A DNA stretch of 12,452 nucleotides from JAWUVP01 sp034112285 (GCA_034112285.1 JAWUVP010000072.1:1-12452), one strand, 5' to 3'. Shown: positions 1 through 7,070, numbered from the stretch's first letter. Program-made: numbers and translations. The notes: generated by a model not told the origin, from the sequence alone.

Positions 1-23
1 AATCATGACTTTCCCTTCCGTAT

Positions 24-129
24 CGTCGTTGCGAGGAGCGTAGCGACGTGCACCCGAGGGCACAGGTCAATCTAATGAATTACACTATAGTTTAAAGATT
101 GCCACGTCGCTACGCTCCTCGCAACGACG
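24..129. repeat. REP-like inverted repeat, two 27-bp arms
   Basis: Positions 24-50 and 103-129 are exact reverse complements (27 of 27). The core reads TTGCGAGGAGCGTAGCGACG on the + strand of the left arm, and the arms are separated by 52 bases. The right arm, read on the - strand, continues as GTGGCAATC, whereas the left arm continues into GTGCACCCGAGGGCAC before a GTCAATCT. The two flanks have therefore diverged even though the arms are identical. This style of GC-rich palindromic unit is known as a dispersed intergenic repeat in many bacteria. No coding sequence is credible across it. A transcript through it could form a long stem. Confidence 0.8.
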
Positions 130-225
130 TACTTTTTTTCAAACGAGCAAATTTAGTAGCGCTAGACATTAAACCCTTTAAGATCAATAGGTTAACCCAA
201 TACACGAAGTTTTCACCCTCACAGA

Positions 226-254
226 CTGAAATAAATATAAATCTCGTCTATAAT
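226..254 (+). promoter_or_regulatory. Putative sigma-70 promoter of the decayed secreted-protein gene
   Basis: A perfect TATAAT lies at 249-254. CTGAAA at 226-231 matches four of six bases of the -35 consensus, with 17-bp spacing. The predicted transcript would start near 261, just upstream of the AAGGA at 277-281 and the damaged start codon at 288. The promoter appears intact although the gene behind it is broken. Confidence 0.45.
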
Positions 255-287
255 TTTAATTCAGGACTTAAATTACAAGGAAGTACA

Positions 288-749
288 ACGAAAACAAAGT
301 ATTTGAAATTAGCCGGCCTTGCAACTGCCGCATTATTAATAAGCTAAACAAGCTTTGCGCAAACAGCCGAATCAACAGAGGCATTTAGAGCCGAATTTAC
401 CGTGGCAGGCAGCAGCGTGTTCCCTACACCGACACCTGATTACAACCTGGTCATGTCTATTGTCAATCAAGATAATGCTGTACTCCACAGCCGAACTGGT
501 GCAATAGGCGGAGGTGGAACCTCTATGCATGGTGAATTTTTTACTGACGCTTTTGCAAAAATCTTTATCGGATTAGGAGCCAAAACATTTCAAGCAACTA
601 TTTCGTCAGTAGATGGCAAACCTCTTGAAAATTGCACCTCTCCTGCCTATGATGCAAGCGCAACACTAAGCACGCCTGTTTGCGTAGGCATGGTTTATCA
701 ACCGAAAGATGGTACGTGCTCATTCAACACAAGCTGTTCAGCACCATAA
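288..749 (+). pseudogene. Decayed secreted-protein gene, lost start codon and stop in signal peptide
   Basis: One frame runs from 288 to 749 with a single internal TAA at 345-347. Read through, the N-terminus is a typical signal peptide: a basic start (TKTKYLK, 288-308), a hydrophobic core (LAGLATAALLIS, 309-344), then the stop, then TSFA|QT, which fits signal peptidase I. An AAGGA at 277-281 sits six bases before 288, where an ATG is expected. The codon there is ACG, one transition from ATG. Both start and continuity are therefore lost. The 133 residues after the stop contain a Gly-rich patch (IGGGG) and four cysteines in the C-terminal third, which would suit a disulfide-bonded exported protein. 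I do not recognise the family. A GTG at 402 could open the remainder (115 aa) but has no obvious ribosome binding site and no export signal. Sequencing error or strain-level decay are alternatives to fixed loss. Confidence 0.7.
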
Positions 750-765
750 GTTACTGTTAATCCAT

Positions 766-800
766 TCGGTATGTCGATGCCAAGCACGATATACCGATTT
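766..800 (+). terminator. Stem-loop downstream of the decayed gene, possible weak terminator
   Basis: TCGGTATGTCG (766-776) pairs with CGATATACCGA (787-797), giving 11 pairs with one G-T wobble around a 10-base loop. It is followed by only a short T tract (798-800). It starts 16 bases after the pseudogene stop. It contains the ATG at 771, which argues against that ATG being the start of the downstream transporter. A second small hairpin, GGCGT/ACGCC, follows at 822-839. Confidence 0.45.
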
Positions 801-870
801 CTGGTAGCAACTGATATTAAAGGCGTAATTCATAACGCCACTTTCTCGTTATTAATTCATTTTAAAGCCA

Positions 871-898
871 TTACAAAGCCAACATTTCCCCGTATAAT
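871..898 (+). promoter_or_regulatory. Putative promoter placing the MFS start at or near +1
   Basis: A perfect TATAAT lies at 893-898, with a poor -35 (TTACAA, 871-876, 16-bp spacing). Transcription would be expected to start seven or eight bases after the -10, at 905-906. That is the ATG that gives a family-length transporter. No Shine-Dalgarno sequence lies in the bases before that ATG. The arrangement suggests a leaderless or near-leaderless mRNA. Confidence 0.4.
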
Positions 899-905
899 CC
901 TTTCC

Positions 906-2099
906 ATGCTTAGCACATCACACCCTTATCGCGTTACCCTCTTGGTTTTTTTTGCCACCATTGCACCTCAATTTTCCATTGATCTTTACACACCGTCCAT
1001 GCCTGCAATGCAGCAATTGTTTCACACTAACGCCACCAATATAAAGCTCACGCTCTCACTCTACATGCTGGGCTACGGCGTTAGCCAAATATTCTTTGGC
1101 TACTTAGTCGATAAAATAGGCCGCAGAACAACATTGCTAATAAGTCATGTGGGCTTTTTAGTGGCCACCTTGCTTATTATCTTTTGCCGTAGCATCACGC
1201 TGCTGTTAGTTTGGCGTGTACTGCAAGGTTGCATGGGGGGCGGGCTGCAAGTTTGCTTGCGTAGTACTTTTCGTGATTTATTCCGGGGCACTCAGCTCAG
1301 TAAAATATCAGGCATTTTTTCTAGCCTTTGGGCGTTTCTGCCCTTAATAGCGCCTATGTTTGGCGGCTACATTCAACACTTTTCGGGTTGGCAAATGCAG
1401 TTTCAAACCATTTTGCTCATTTGTGCATTTTCAGCTTTTCTAAATTGGAAACTCTTGCCCGAAACCCGGCCAGCCTCAGCCAATGATGAAAAGCAACATT
1501 TTGGCACAGCGCTACTCTGCCATTTAAAAAATCACCAGCTGATTTTGTTTGCCAGCATGGCCGGCCTTTGCGGCACCTTGATTATGTCATACCTAACATT
1601 AGCCCCCTTTATATTACAAAACAACTTTCAACTTAGCCCCATTAGCTTTGGCTGGTTGATTTTGATCATAACCTTCTTTGGCATGCTCGGTTCGCTGTTT
1701 ACCAGCCGTTTTGTGCAGCGCTTAGGTGAGGCCACGATAATTTATTATAGCTTGGTGGCTTGTGGCTTAAGCGTGCTGACCTTACTGCTGGCCAACCTTT
1801 TTGCCCCCCACCACCTGGCCAGCATTTTGCTGCCCATGGGCTTATTGTTTTTTGCTGAAGGCGTCATTTACCCGGCAGTTGCTGGCATGGCTTATGAAAG
1901 CATCAAGCAATACACTGGCGTGGCCACTGCGATTTATGGCACGCTATTATCTCTGCTTGTTGCCACCGGCATGGCTGTTGTGGCCATTATTCCACACCAC
2001 AGTATGCTACCATTTTGTTTGTTTTTAGTAGTACTGTTTGTTTTAATACTTATCGTGTTTACACTAAGCAGAAAATACCTAGTTAAATCAAAAGCTTAA
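906..2099 (+). CDS. MFS multidrug exporter, Bcr/CflA type
   Basis: A 397-aa inner-membrane protein with about twelve hydrophobic segments, the usual length for Bcr/CflA drug:proton antiporters. The N-terminus carries the family pattern around IDLYTPSMPAM (residues 25-35), where Bcr has DMYLPAFP. MFS motif A is in the TM2-TM3 loop (GYLVDKIGRR, 65-74). The sequence WRVLQG follows in TM4, and a W-rich TM6 ends in LPET before the central loop. The reading can be opened upstream to an ATG at 771. That adds 45 residues with no family resemblance, and that ATG sits inside a hairpin, so 906 is preferred. Members export small toxic compounds such as bicyclomycin or sulfonamides, or in some cases dipeptides; the substrate here cannot be read from sequence. 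apaH follows after 39 bases on the same strand. Confidence 0.9.
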   Translation: MLSTSHPYRVTLLVFFATIAPQFSIDLYTPSMPAMQQLFHTNATNIKLTLSLYMLGYGVSQIFFGYLVDKIGRRTTLLISHVGFLVATLLIIFCRSITLLLVWRVLQGCMGGGLQVCLRSTFRDLFRGTQLSKISGIFSSLWAFLPLIAPMFGGYIQHFSGWQMQFQTILLICAFSAFLNWKLLPETRPASANDEKQHFGTALLCHLKNHQLILFASMAGLCGTLIMSYLTLAPFILQNNFQLSPISFGWLILIITFFGMLGSLFTSRFVQRLGEATIIYYSLVACGLSVLTLLLANLFAPHHLASILLPMGLLFFAEGVIYPAVAGMAYESIKQYTGVATAIYGTLLSLLVATGMAVVAIIPHHSMLPFCLFLVVLFVLILIVFTLSRKYLVKSKA

Positions 2100-2138
2100 T
2101 AATACTAATTTAAACCATAATAGTAAATAAGGTCCCCC

Positions 2139-2918
2139 ATGTCTACCTACGCCATTGGTGATGTACAAGGTTGCTTTAACGAGCTACAAACATTATTAGC
2201 CGACATTGCCTTTAATCCAAATCACGATACCTTGTGGTTTGTGGGTGATTTAGTCAACCGTGGGCCAGACTCCTTGGCCACCTTGCGCTTTATAAAAGGC
2301 TTGGGTGATAGCGCCGTTTGCGTGCTGGGCAACCATGATTTGCACCTGCTCGCCGTCGCCAATGGCAGCCAAACTCAATCCCCCGGTGACACCCTAGATG
2401 ATATTTTACAGGCGCCCGAGCGCGATGAGCTGCTGCATTGGCTCCGCCATTTACCCCTGCTGCATCACGATGCCCGCTTACAAGTCACCCTCGTGCATGC
2501 CGGCGTTTTGCCCCAGTGGTCATTGGACGAGGCAAAAACCTATAACCAAGAAATCTGCGCTATTTTACAAAGCGAGGCTTATCGTGAATTATTAGCGCAA
2601 ATGTATGGCAACCAGCCCGATAGCTGGTCTATTGAGCTAGAAAGCATGGCCCGCTATCGTTTTATTATTAATGCTTTTACCCGCATGCGCTACGTCACCA
2701 CCGATGGCGCATTGGAGCTAAAATGTAAAAACCCATTAGCACAACCACCGGACGGCTTAGTGCCTTGGTTTGATTTTCCCACACGCGTAATGGCACAGCA
2801 AAAAATTGTGTTTGGGCATTGGGCCGCCTTAAATGGCGTGAGTCATAATGAAATGGCTATAAATATAGACACGGGCTGCGTTTGGGGCAACACATTAACG
2901 GCGCTGCGTCTGGATTAA
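2139..2918 (+). CDS. apaH: Bis(5'-nucleosyl)-tetraphosphatase, symmetrical
   Basis: A 259-aa cytoplasmic metallophosphatase that splits Ap4A into two ADP. The phosphoesterase motifs are in order: GDVQGC (residues 7-12), GDLVNRGP (36-43), GNHDLHLL (64-71) and HAGVLPQW near 119. ApaH-specific blocks follow: INAFTRMRY, FGHWAAL and DTGCVWG. E. coli ApaH has His where this protein has Gln10 in the first motif; I recall Gln there in other ApaH proteins, so it is not a defect. The C-terminus stops shortly after DTGCVWG and is about 20 residues shorter than the 280-aa E. coli enzyme. TAAGG at 2128-2132 lies six bases before the ATG. In E. coli apaH is convergent with folA; here folA is found in the matching orientation at the far end of the window. 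Confidence 0.96.
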   Translation: MSTYAIGDVQGCFNELQTLLADIAFNPNHDTLWFVGDLVNRGPDSLATLRFIKGLGDSAVCVLGNHDLHLLAVANGSQTQSPGDTLDDILQAPERDELLHWLRHLPLLHHDARLQVTLVHAGVLPQWSLDEAKTYNQEICAILQSEAYRELLAQMYGNQPDSWSIELESMARYRFIINAFTRMRYVTTDGALELKCKNPLAQPPDGLVPWFDFPTRVMAQQKIVFGHWAALNGVSHNEMAINIDTGCVWGNTLTALRLD

Positions 2919-2954
2919 TGCCCACAGCAGGCAGGCCCCGCCTAAGCCGAAAGC

Positions 2955-3653
2955 CTACATTCTATAAATTAATCCTAATTCAAACGCCTGCATGGTTGGG
3001 CTAATTTTTTGACGCAAATTTACTTTTGCAATAGGCTCGATAGCTTCAAAAGTCATGGCTGAATAATGAATAGCACTATAACTCAACCTAAGTTGTAAAT
3101 GCTTTAATAAGGGTAGCTCAGTGCCTAGCGTGAAACCATAACCTTTACTGGTTGAGCTTGCAGCCGTTGAAACCCCTAAATAACCACCACCACCGCTACC
3201 CGGCGAGATAGAAAATTTAGCCCGTGAAAAAGTTGGCCCAAAATACAAATGCACCTTATCGGTCAATAAATAGCGTACCGCCAAGCTTAGGCTGGCATCG
3301 GCGCGCATTGAATAGGTTTCTTCTGCATGGTAACTATTGAACCAATTAATGGCATTGGCCGTTGTTCTACCTGTGCCAAATTTCATGTCCACATGCCCAT
3401 CAATACCCCAGCGACTGCTGCCAAAATCATGCACGTAGCCTAAAATAATCCCCGACTTGATAGTCGACAAAGCCAAAGACTCTGTTGGTCTTTTCTGCGG
3501 GTTGGAATCTTTCGGATACGGATACGGATAAACTCGCTCACTCTTAATGACCGCTTGCTCGCTAGACAGCGCAACACCCCCATAAAACCCAAGGCCATAA
3601 CTGCAGGTTGAGATTGTTGACAGAAGACAAATTGAAACAAGCGTTTTTTTCAT
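2955..3653 (-). CDS. Small outer-membrane beta-barrel protein, coupled to the S8 protease
   Basis: 232 aa. An N-terminal signal peptide (MKKTLVSICLLSTISTCSYG) probably ends near residue 20, and LGFYGGVAL then starts the first strand. Alternating hydrophobic strands, Gly/aromatic turns and a last strand ending LGLIYRM suggest an eight-stranded OmpA/OmpX-like barrel. The ATG overlaps the protease stop as ATGA, with only a weak GGAA seven bases upstream, so translation probably depends on ribosomes finishing the protease. The first predicted surface loop carries YPYPYP from three CGGATA units (+ strand 3513-3530). Another loop has four glycines from an ACC run at 3183-3194. Several segments resemble the barrel at 6221-6919 (for example LGYVHDFGSSRWG against AGYRATQHWG). 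Its function is unknown; adhesion, anchoring of the protease, or being its substrate are all possible. Confidence 0.8.
   Translation of the reverse strand: MKKTLVSICLLSTISTCSYGLGFYGGVALSSEQAVIKSERVYPYPYPKDSNPQKRPTESLALSTIKSGIILGYVHDFGSSRWGIDGHVDMKFGTGRTTANAINWFNSYHAEETYSMRADASLSLAVRYLLTDKVHLYFGPTFSRAKFSISPGSGGGGYLGVSTAASSTSKGYGFTLGTELPLLKHLQLRLSYSAIHYSAMTFEAIEPIAKVNLRQKISPTMQAFELGLIYRM
3513..3530. repeat. Hexanucleotide tandem repeat, 3 x CGGATA
   Basis: Three perfect copies of CGGATA on the + strand encode YPYPYP in the - strand barrel gene. The unit is a multiple of three, so gain or loss of a copy would lengthen or shorten a predicted surface loop without breaking the frame. Confidence 0.85.
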
Positions 3654-5860
3654 TGTAAAATTCCAGGTAAGATGATTTGATTAGAGACAGCTGAACTATT
3701 TTTGGCATTGGTAACCGTAATGGTAAAAGGTGTGGCCCTCCCCGTCTGAATATCGCTGATGACAAAACGTTGGTTACTGGCATCATACGTCACGGCAGCG
3801 CCGGACAAGTCGGGTGCACTCAAGGTCAAGCGATGCCCAATTGCTGCCGTGCCCGCTGAACTATAATAAATCCAAGCCTGATTTAGTTGCATTGGATTGC
3901 GCACAGCCGTGGTGATGACCGGCGCAGTCGGCGGCGTGTTGCCCGCCGTAGCCGGCAGCGTAATTTGATTCGACGTAGCAGATTCAGCGTTATCATTGGT
4001 TACGGTAATGGTAAACGGCGCAGTATCATCCGTGGTGATGCCGCTAATCACAAAACGCTGATTGGCGCTATCATAAGTCACGGCATTACCTGGGAAAGCG
4101 GCTGCAGTTAAGCTCTGGGCTGGCGCCGTGCCAACGGAACTATAAGAGACCCACGCCTGATCTTCTTGCGCCGGATTTCGCTCGGCAGTGGTTAAAACCG
4201 GCGCAATGGGCGCGGCTGCCCCAGAGGTAACCGGTAAAGTAATTTCATTAGATGTGGCACTCACCGCATTAGTGTTAGTGACAGTAAGGGTAAAAGGCGT
4301 TGCAGCCGTTGTGGTAATGTTGCTAATGACAAAGCGACTATTATCGGCATCAAACGTTACCGTGCTGCCTGGAAAAGCAGCCGCACTTAAACTCTGCCCC
4401 ACCGGCGCCGTGCCTGGTGAACGATAAGTCACCCACGCCTGATTTTCTTGCGCTGGATTTCGCTCGGCAACCAAAATAGCAGGGGCAATAGGCACTGACA
4501 TACCCGCCGCCTCACTCACCGCCGCGTGTGCATTAACAATACCAACACCACAAGTTGTTGGTGCGCTGCAACCAGAGCTAGGAGGCGTGGGGTCCGTCTT
4601 TAATGCCGCCAAGGCTTGTGCAGGAGTAATATCAGGATAAGCAGCATATTCAAGCGCTAAGACTCCCGCGATGTGTGGCGACGCCATGCTGGTGCCACTC
4701 AAAGTACTATAACCTTCGTTAGTGGTGGAGTAAATGTCGACGCCGGGCGCCGCAATCGCGATACCGCTGCCCCAGTTTGAATTGGGTGCACGTGTATTGG
4801 TCAACGAGGTTGAAGCTACCGCAATAACATTCAAGCAGTTCGCTGGGCCTTGGCTTGCAACATCCACATTCCTATTGCCCGCCGCAACCACGATGGACAC
4901 CCCTTCAGTATGAAGTAAGTTAATGGCTGTTTGTTCAGAGCTGACACAAGAACCCGTCGAGCCAAAACTCATATTAACCGCAGCAACCTTTGGCGCATCC
5001 GGCAAAGTATCGTAATGCGTTCCTCCTAACCAAGCGAGTGCATTAACCTCATCATTCAATAACCCAGAACAATTTTCAGTAAAAATGTTAATAGGCACCA
5101 CGCGCGCGCCATAAGCAACACCGTAAATATTTTCACCATAAGCTTCATTACCACTAGAAACAACCGTGCCGGTCACATGTGTACCGTGAGCCAACCCATC
5201 TTTACATTCCGGTGCGGCCGTATTTTCCACTAAGCCATTAACAAACGAAACTGCATCAGAAGAAACCAAATTCGGCGTTAGCGCGCTATTTGCAAACACA
5301 CCATCATCCATCACGGCTACCAGCGTGCTAGGAGTTCCATGAGTAATGTTCCATGCACCCAGCGCATCAATCCCCCCGGCGGCGGTATTGGCAGTTAAAT
5401 CATATTGTTTAGTTGGGTTAAAACCTGTTGGTGTAGCTTGCGGAAGCAGAGGCGGCTCAACCCGCGCTCTTTTAGGCTCGTCTAAGTGAATAATTCTATT
5501 GGGCTCAACATCCGTGGCTGCATTTGAGTCTATTAGCTTTTTTGATACCTCATCAAGAAACGATTGCGGGTAGCAACCGTTGTAAGCTTTAACCGCATCA
5601 AATTTCACCACATACATTCCAAACGCCATGGGGGTTGCGCGGGTAAATTGTAAATTCGCAGCGCTAGACAGGCCAGATAAATTCATCGCGCTTAAGCTGA
5701 CTGGGGCTGCAGTGCTTGAATATTGCCCCGTTATCTTCACCATCAGCGAGGGCGTGGCACCCAGATCAACACAAGCTAGCTCGGCCGGAGTCGCAAAACT
5801 AATCGAGCTGAACACAAAGGTTAACAATAAGAAAATAGATTTTAAATAGGGCTTAATCAC
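3650..5860 (-). CDS. Secreted subtilisin-like serine protease (family S8) with three C-terminal repeats
   Basis: 736 aa. A Sec signal peptide (hydrophobic 8-20, SFA at 21-23) is followed by a probable propeptide to about residue 150. The S8 catalytic domain covers roughly 155-450. Asp185 lies in VAVMDDGV, His225 in HGTHVTGTV, the oxyanion Asn329 in AAGNRN and Ser391 in GTSMASPH, so all key residues are present. Cysteines in and around the catalytic domain (219, 264, 305, 342, 431, 437) suggest disulfides and an oxidising location. Residues 457-736 are three tandem units of about 93 residues. Start is GTG at 5860 with AAGGA ten bases upstream; no in-frame ATG lies before residue 39. The end overlaps the next gene as ATGA. 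There is no 12-strand autotransporter domain, so release to the surface or medium would need another route. Target proteins are unknown. Confidence 0.93.
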   Translation of the reverse strand: MIKPYLKSIFLLLTFVFSSISFATPAELACVDLGATPSLMVKITGQYSSTAAPVSLSAMNLSGLSSAANLQFTRATPMAFGMYVVKFDAVKAYNGCYPQSFLDEVSKKLIDSNAATDVEPNRIIHLDEPKRARVEPPLLPQATPTGFNPTKQYDLTANTAAGGIDALGAWNITHGTPSTLVAVMDDGVFANSALTPNLVSSDAVSFVNGLVENTAAPECKDGLAHGTHVTGTVVSSGNEAYGENIYGVAYGARVVPINIFTENCSGLLNDEVNALAWLGGTHYDTLPDAPKVAAVNMSFGSTGSCVSSEQTAINLLHTEGVSIVVAAGNRNVDVASQGPANCLNVIAVASTSLTNTRAPNSNWGSGIAIAAPGVDIYSTTNEGYSTLSGTSMASPHIAGVLALEYAAYPDITPAQALAALKTDPTPPSSGCSAPTTCGVGIVNAHAAVSEAAGMSVPIAPAILVAERNPAQENQAWVTYRSPGTAPVGQSLSAAAFPGSTVTFDADNSRFVISNITTTAATPFTLTVTNTNAVSATSNEITLPVTSGAAAPIAPVLTTAERNPAQEDQAWVSYSSVGTAPAQSLTAAAFPGNAVTYDSANQRFVISGITTDDTAPFTITVTNDNAESATSNQITLPATAGNTPPTAPVITTAVRNPMQLNQAWIYYSSAGTAAIGHRLTLSAPDLSGAAVTYDASNQRFVISDIQTGRATPFTITVTNAKNSSAVSNQIILPGILQ
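3653..4492 (-). repeat. Three tandem Ig-like domain repeats in the S8 protease
   Basis: Units span residues 457-550 (4492-4211), 551-643 (4210-3932) and 644-736 (3931-3653). Each opens with P-x-A-P, then RNP-x-Q-x-x-QAW and Y-x-S, then VT(Y/F)D and RFVIS, then PFT(I/L)TVTN, and closes with SN-x-I-x-LP. The beta-rich pattern resembles Ig/fibronectin-like folds used for binding surfaces or glycans. Units 1 and 2 are more alike than unit 3, which has extra residues in the RLTLSAPDLSG segment. The DNA copies have diverged, so the duplication is not very recent. Confidence 0.85.
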
Positions 5861-6220
5861 AAGTGGAACATCCTTTTTTCACTTTATACATCTGAAAATG
5901 CAACAGGCATTATTATACACGCCAGCGCATCTCTTGGCTATAAATGCTCTAGCTTTCATTCTTTGTGACCACATTAAAGTTGCCAGGATAGTCTAGACAA
6001 GTTTTTAATGACCAAGACGCATGTTATATTAAATTTACGCGCTGCTTGATAAAGGGACCCCCCCTATATCGCAGCATGACACTCTTGGAATTATTTCTTT
6101 GAGAACGAAAAGTAGTGTTCCAACGTGAGCATTCACACCCGCTTCATTTTCGATAGCTCAATCACCACGTATTTACCTGCAGCTCGGCACGTGCTGAACA
6201 ATTAATTAAAGGAGTCATTA
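5861..6220. other. 360-bp divergent intergenic region between protease and second barrel
   Basis: No gene is visible. On the protease side there is a candidate promoter at 5912-5940 (-). On the + strand side no strong -35/-10 pair is apparent; TATATT at 6025-6030 is the best -10. If it is used, the barrel mRNA has a leader of about 185 bases. Within that, TTGGAA (6085-6090) can pair with TTCCAA (6118-6123), helped by CAC/GTG at 6080-6082 and 6125-6127. A 14-base near palindrome, TCGGCACGTGCTGA, lies at 6184-6197, just before AAAGGAG (6208-6214). These could be operators or 5'-UTR structures. Confidence 0.5.
5912..5940 (-). promoter_or_regulatory. Putative promoter of the protease-barrel unit
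   Basis: Read on the - strand, TATAAT lies at 5917-5912. TAGCCA at 5940-5935 matches four of six bases of the -35 consensus, with 17-bp spacing. Transcription would start near 5905, giving a leader of about 45 bases that contains AAGGA before the GTG start. Confidence 0.45.
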
Positions 6221-6919
6221 ATGTTTAAGAAAGTTACCACCGCCATGACGGTTTTATCATCAATTGCTTGTATTAGTGTTGCTAATGCCGCCCCAAGCAC
6301 CCCTCAGACCGCCTTTAAACCACATAGCTATTTCGGTTTAGCGCTTGCTGCACCCAATGAGCAGACAGAAAATAAAATTTCAAACTATAACAATAGCGGC
6401 TCAATGTACAGTCGTATTACCTCAACTGATAATAAAGTCGGTACGGGGTATGGTTTAGTTGCCGGTTACCGTGCTACTCAACATTGGGGCACTGAAGTCG
6501 GTCTCTATAATAGTGGCGAATTAACAACGACCAACACCGCCACAGATTATGGCCCAACACCTTCATCACAAGTTAGTACAACAAAACTTATTCAAAAAGG
6601 CCAGACCTATGACCTCGCGGTAACGGTGTTACGCTACATTCCTTTCGGTAACACTGCCTTTTCTGCTTATGTTCGCGCAGGAATTGGCTATCATTTCTAT
6701 AAAACAAATAGTACAAATAGTACAAATACTAATTATAATCTGGATGGATTTGGAAGTTCAAAAAAGAATGCCGCAGGTTTTGTTTATGGCCTAGGCACGC
6801 AATATCAAGTAAATCATAAAATTGATGTTCGCGTTGGTTACCTATTAGTTAATCAAAGTTCGTTAACGTCTGACTTAAGTCATGGCAGAATGATGCTTTC
6901 CGCCTTTTACAAAATGTAA
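6221..6919 (+). CDS. Outer-membrane beta-barrel protein
   Basis: 232 aa. A signal peptide (basic start MFKK, hydrophobic 8-20, ANA at 21-23) precedes a mature chain with a barrel pattern: YFGLALAAP as first strand, YGLVAGYRATQHWGTEVGLY, LAVTVLRYIPF, AYVRAGIGYHFY, YGLGTQYQVNHKIDVRVGYLL and a final strand ending MLSAFYKM. This fits a small OmpA/Opa-like barrel of about eight strands in the outer membrane. A predicted surface loop holds TNSTNSTNT (residues 162-170) from three 9-bp units at 6704-6730. Start is ATG with AAAGGAG six bases upstream, a strong site. It resembles the barrel at 2955-3653 in strand layout, suggesting distant paralogues on either side of the protease. It has its own terminator and so is probably a single-gene transcript. 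Role unknown. Confidence 0.85.
   Translation: MFKKVTTAMTVLSSIACISVANAAPSTPQTAFKPHSYFGLALAAPNEQTENKISNYNNSGSMYSRITSTDNKVGTGYGLVAGYRATQHWGTEVGLYNSGELTTTNTATDYGPTPSSQVSTTKLIQKGQTYDLAVTVLRYIPFGNTAFSAYVRAGIGYHFYKTNSTNSTNTNYNLDGFGSSKKNAAGFVYGLGTQYQVNHKIDVRVGYLLVNQSSLTSDLSHGRMMLSAFYKM
6704..6730. repeat. 9-bp tandem repeat, ACAAATAGT x 3
   Basis: Two exact copies of ACAAATAGT are followed by ACAAATACT. The units are in frame with the barrel gene and encode TNS, TNS, TNT in a predicted surface loop. Confidence 0.85.
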
Positions 6920-6935
6920 CAAGCATCCGCCACCT

Positions 6936-6962
6936 AAAAAACCTCCTGCGGGAGGTTTTTTT
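6936..6962. terminator. Bidirectional rho-independent terminator
   Basis: ACCTCC (6941-6946) pairs with GGAGGT (6951-6956) around the loop TGCG. It is flanked by an A run at 6936-6941 and a T run at 6956-6962. The T run ends transcription of the barrel gene 17 bases after its stop. The A run serves as a T tract for the convergent hydrolase operon, whose last stop is about 110 bases away. Confidence 0.93.
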
Positions 6963-7070
6963 ATAGCTTAAATAAAATTATTCGCATTGCTTCTGAAGAT
7001 AGAAAGTAGGTGCAGCATCAGACAAAACTCCTTAAAAAATCGAGCAAAGACATTCGCTTTTTTCAATAAA

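Noticed and set aside
99..347. 82-codon open stretch on the + strand
   Set aside because: It begins in the inverted repeat. Only its last 19 codons are meaningful, as the damaged signal peptide of the pseudogene.
771..905. N-terminal extension of the MFS exporter from the ATG at 771
   Set aside because: The ATG is inside a hairpin, has no ribosome binding site, and adds residues unlike the family; 906 gives the normal length.
2930..2949. Terminator between apaH and the barrel gene
   Set aside because: Only a four-pair stem (AGGC/GCCT) with no T tract on either strand.
2955..3653. Barrel as the translocation pore of a two-partner system
   Set aside because: At 232 aa it can form only about eight strands, too narrow for protein export, and it has no POTRA domains.
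3887..4427. + strand open frames opposite the protease repeats
   Set aside because: They are mirror images of the tandem repeat coding sequence, with low-complexity products and no ribosome binding sites.
3183..6730. CRISPR array or larger minisatellite
   Set aside because: The repeats are short, contiguous and coding, with no spacer pattern and no cas genes.
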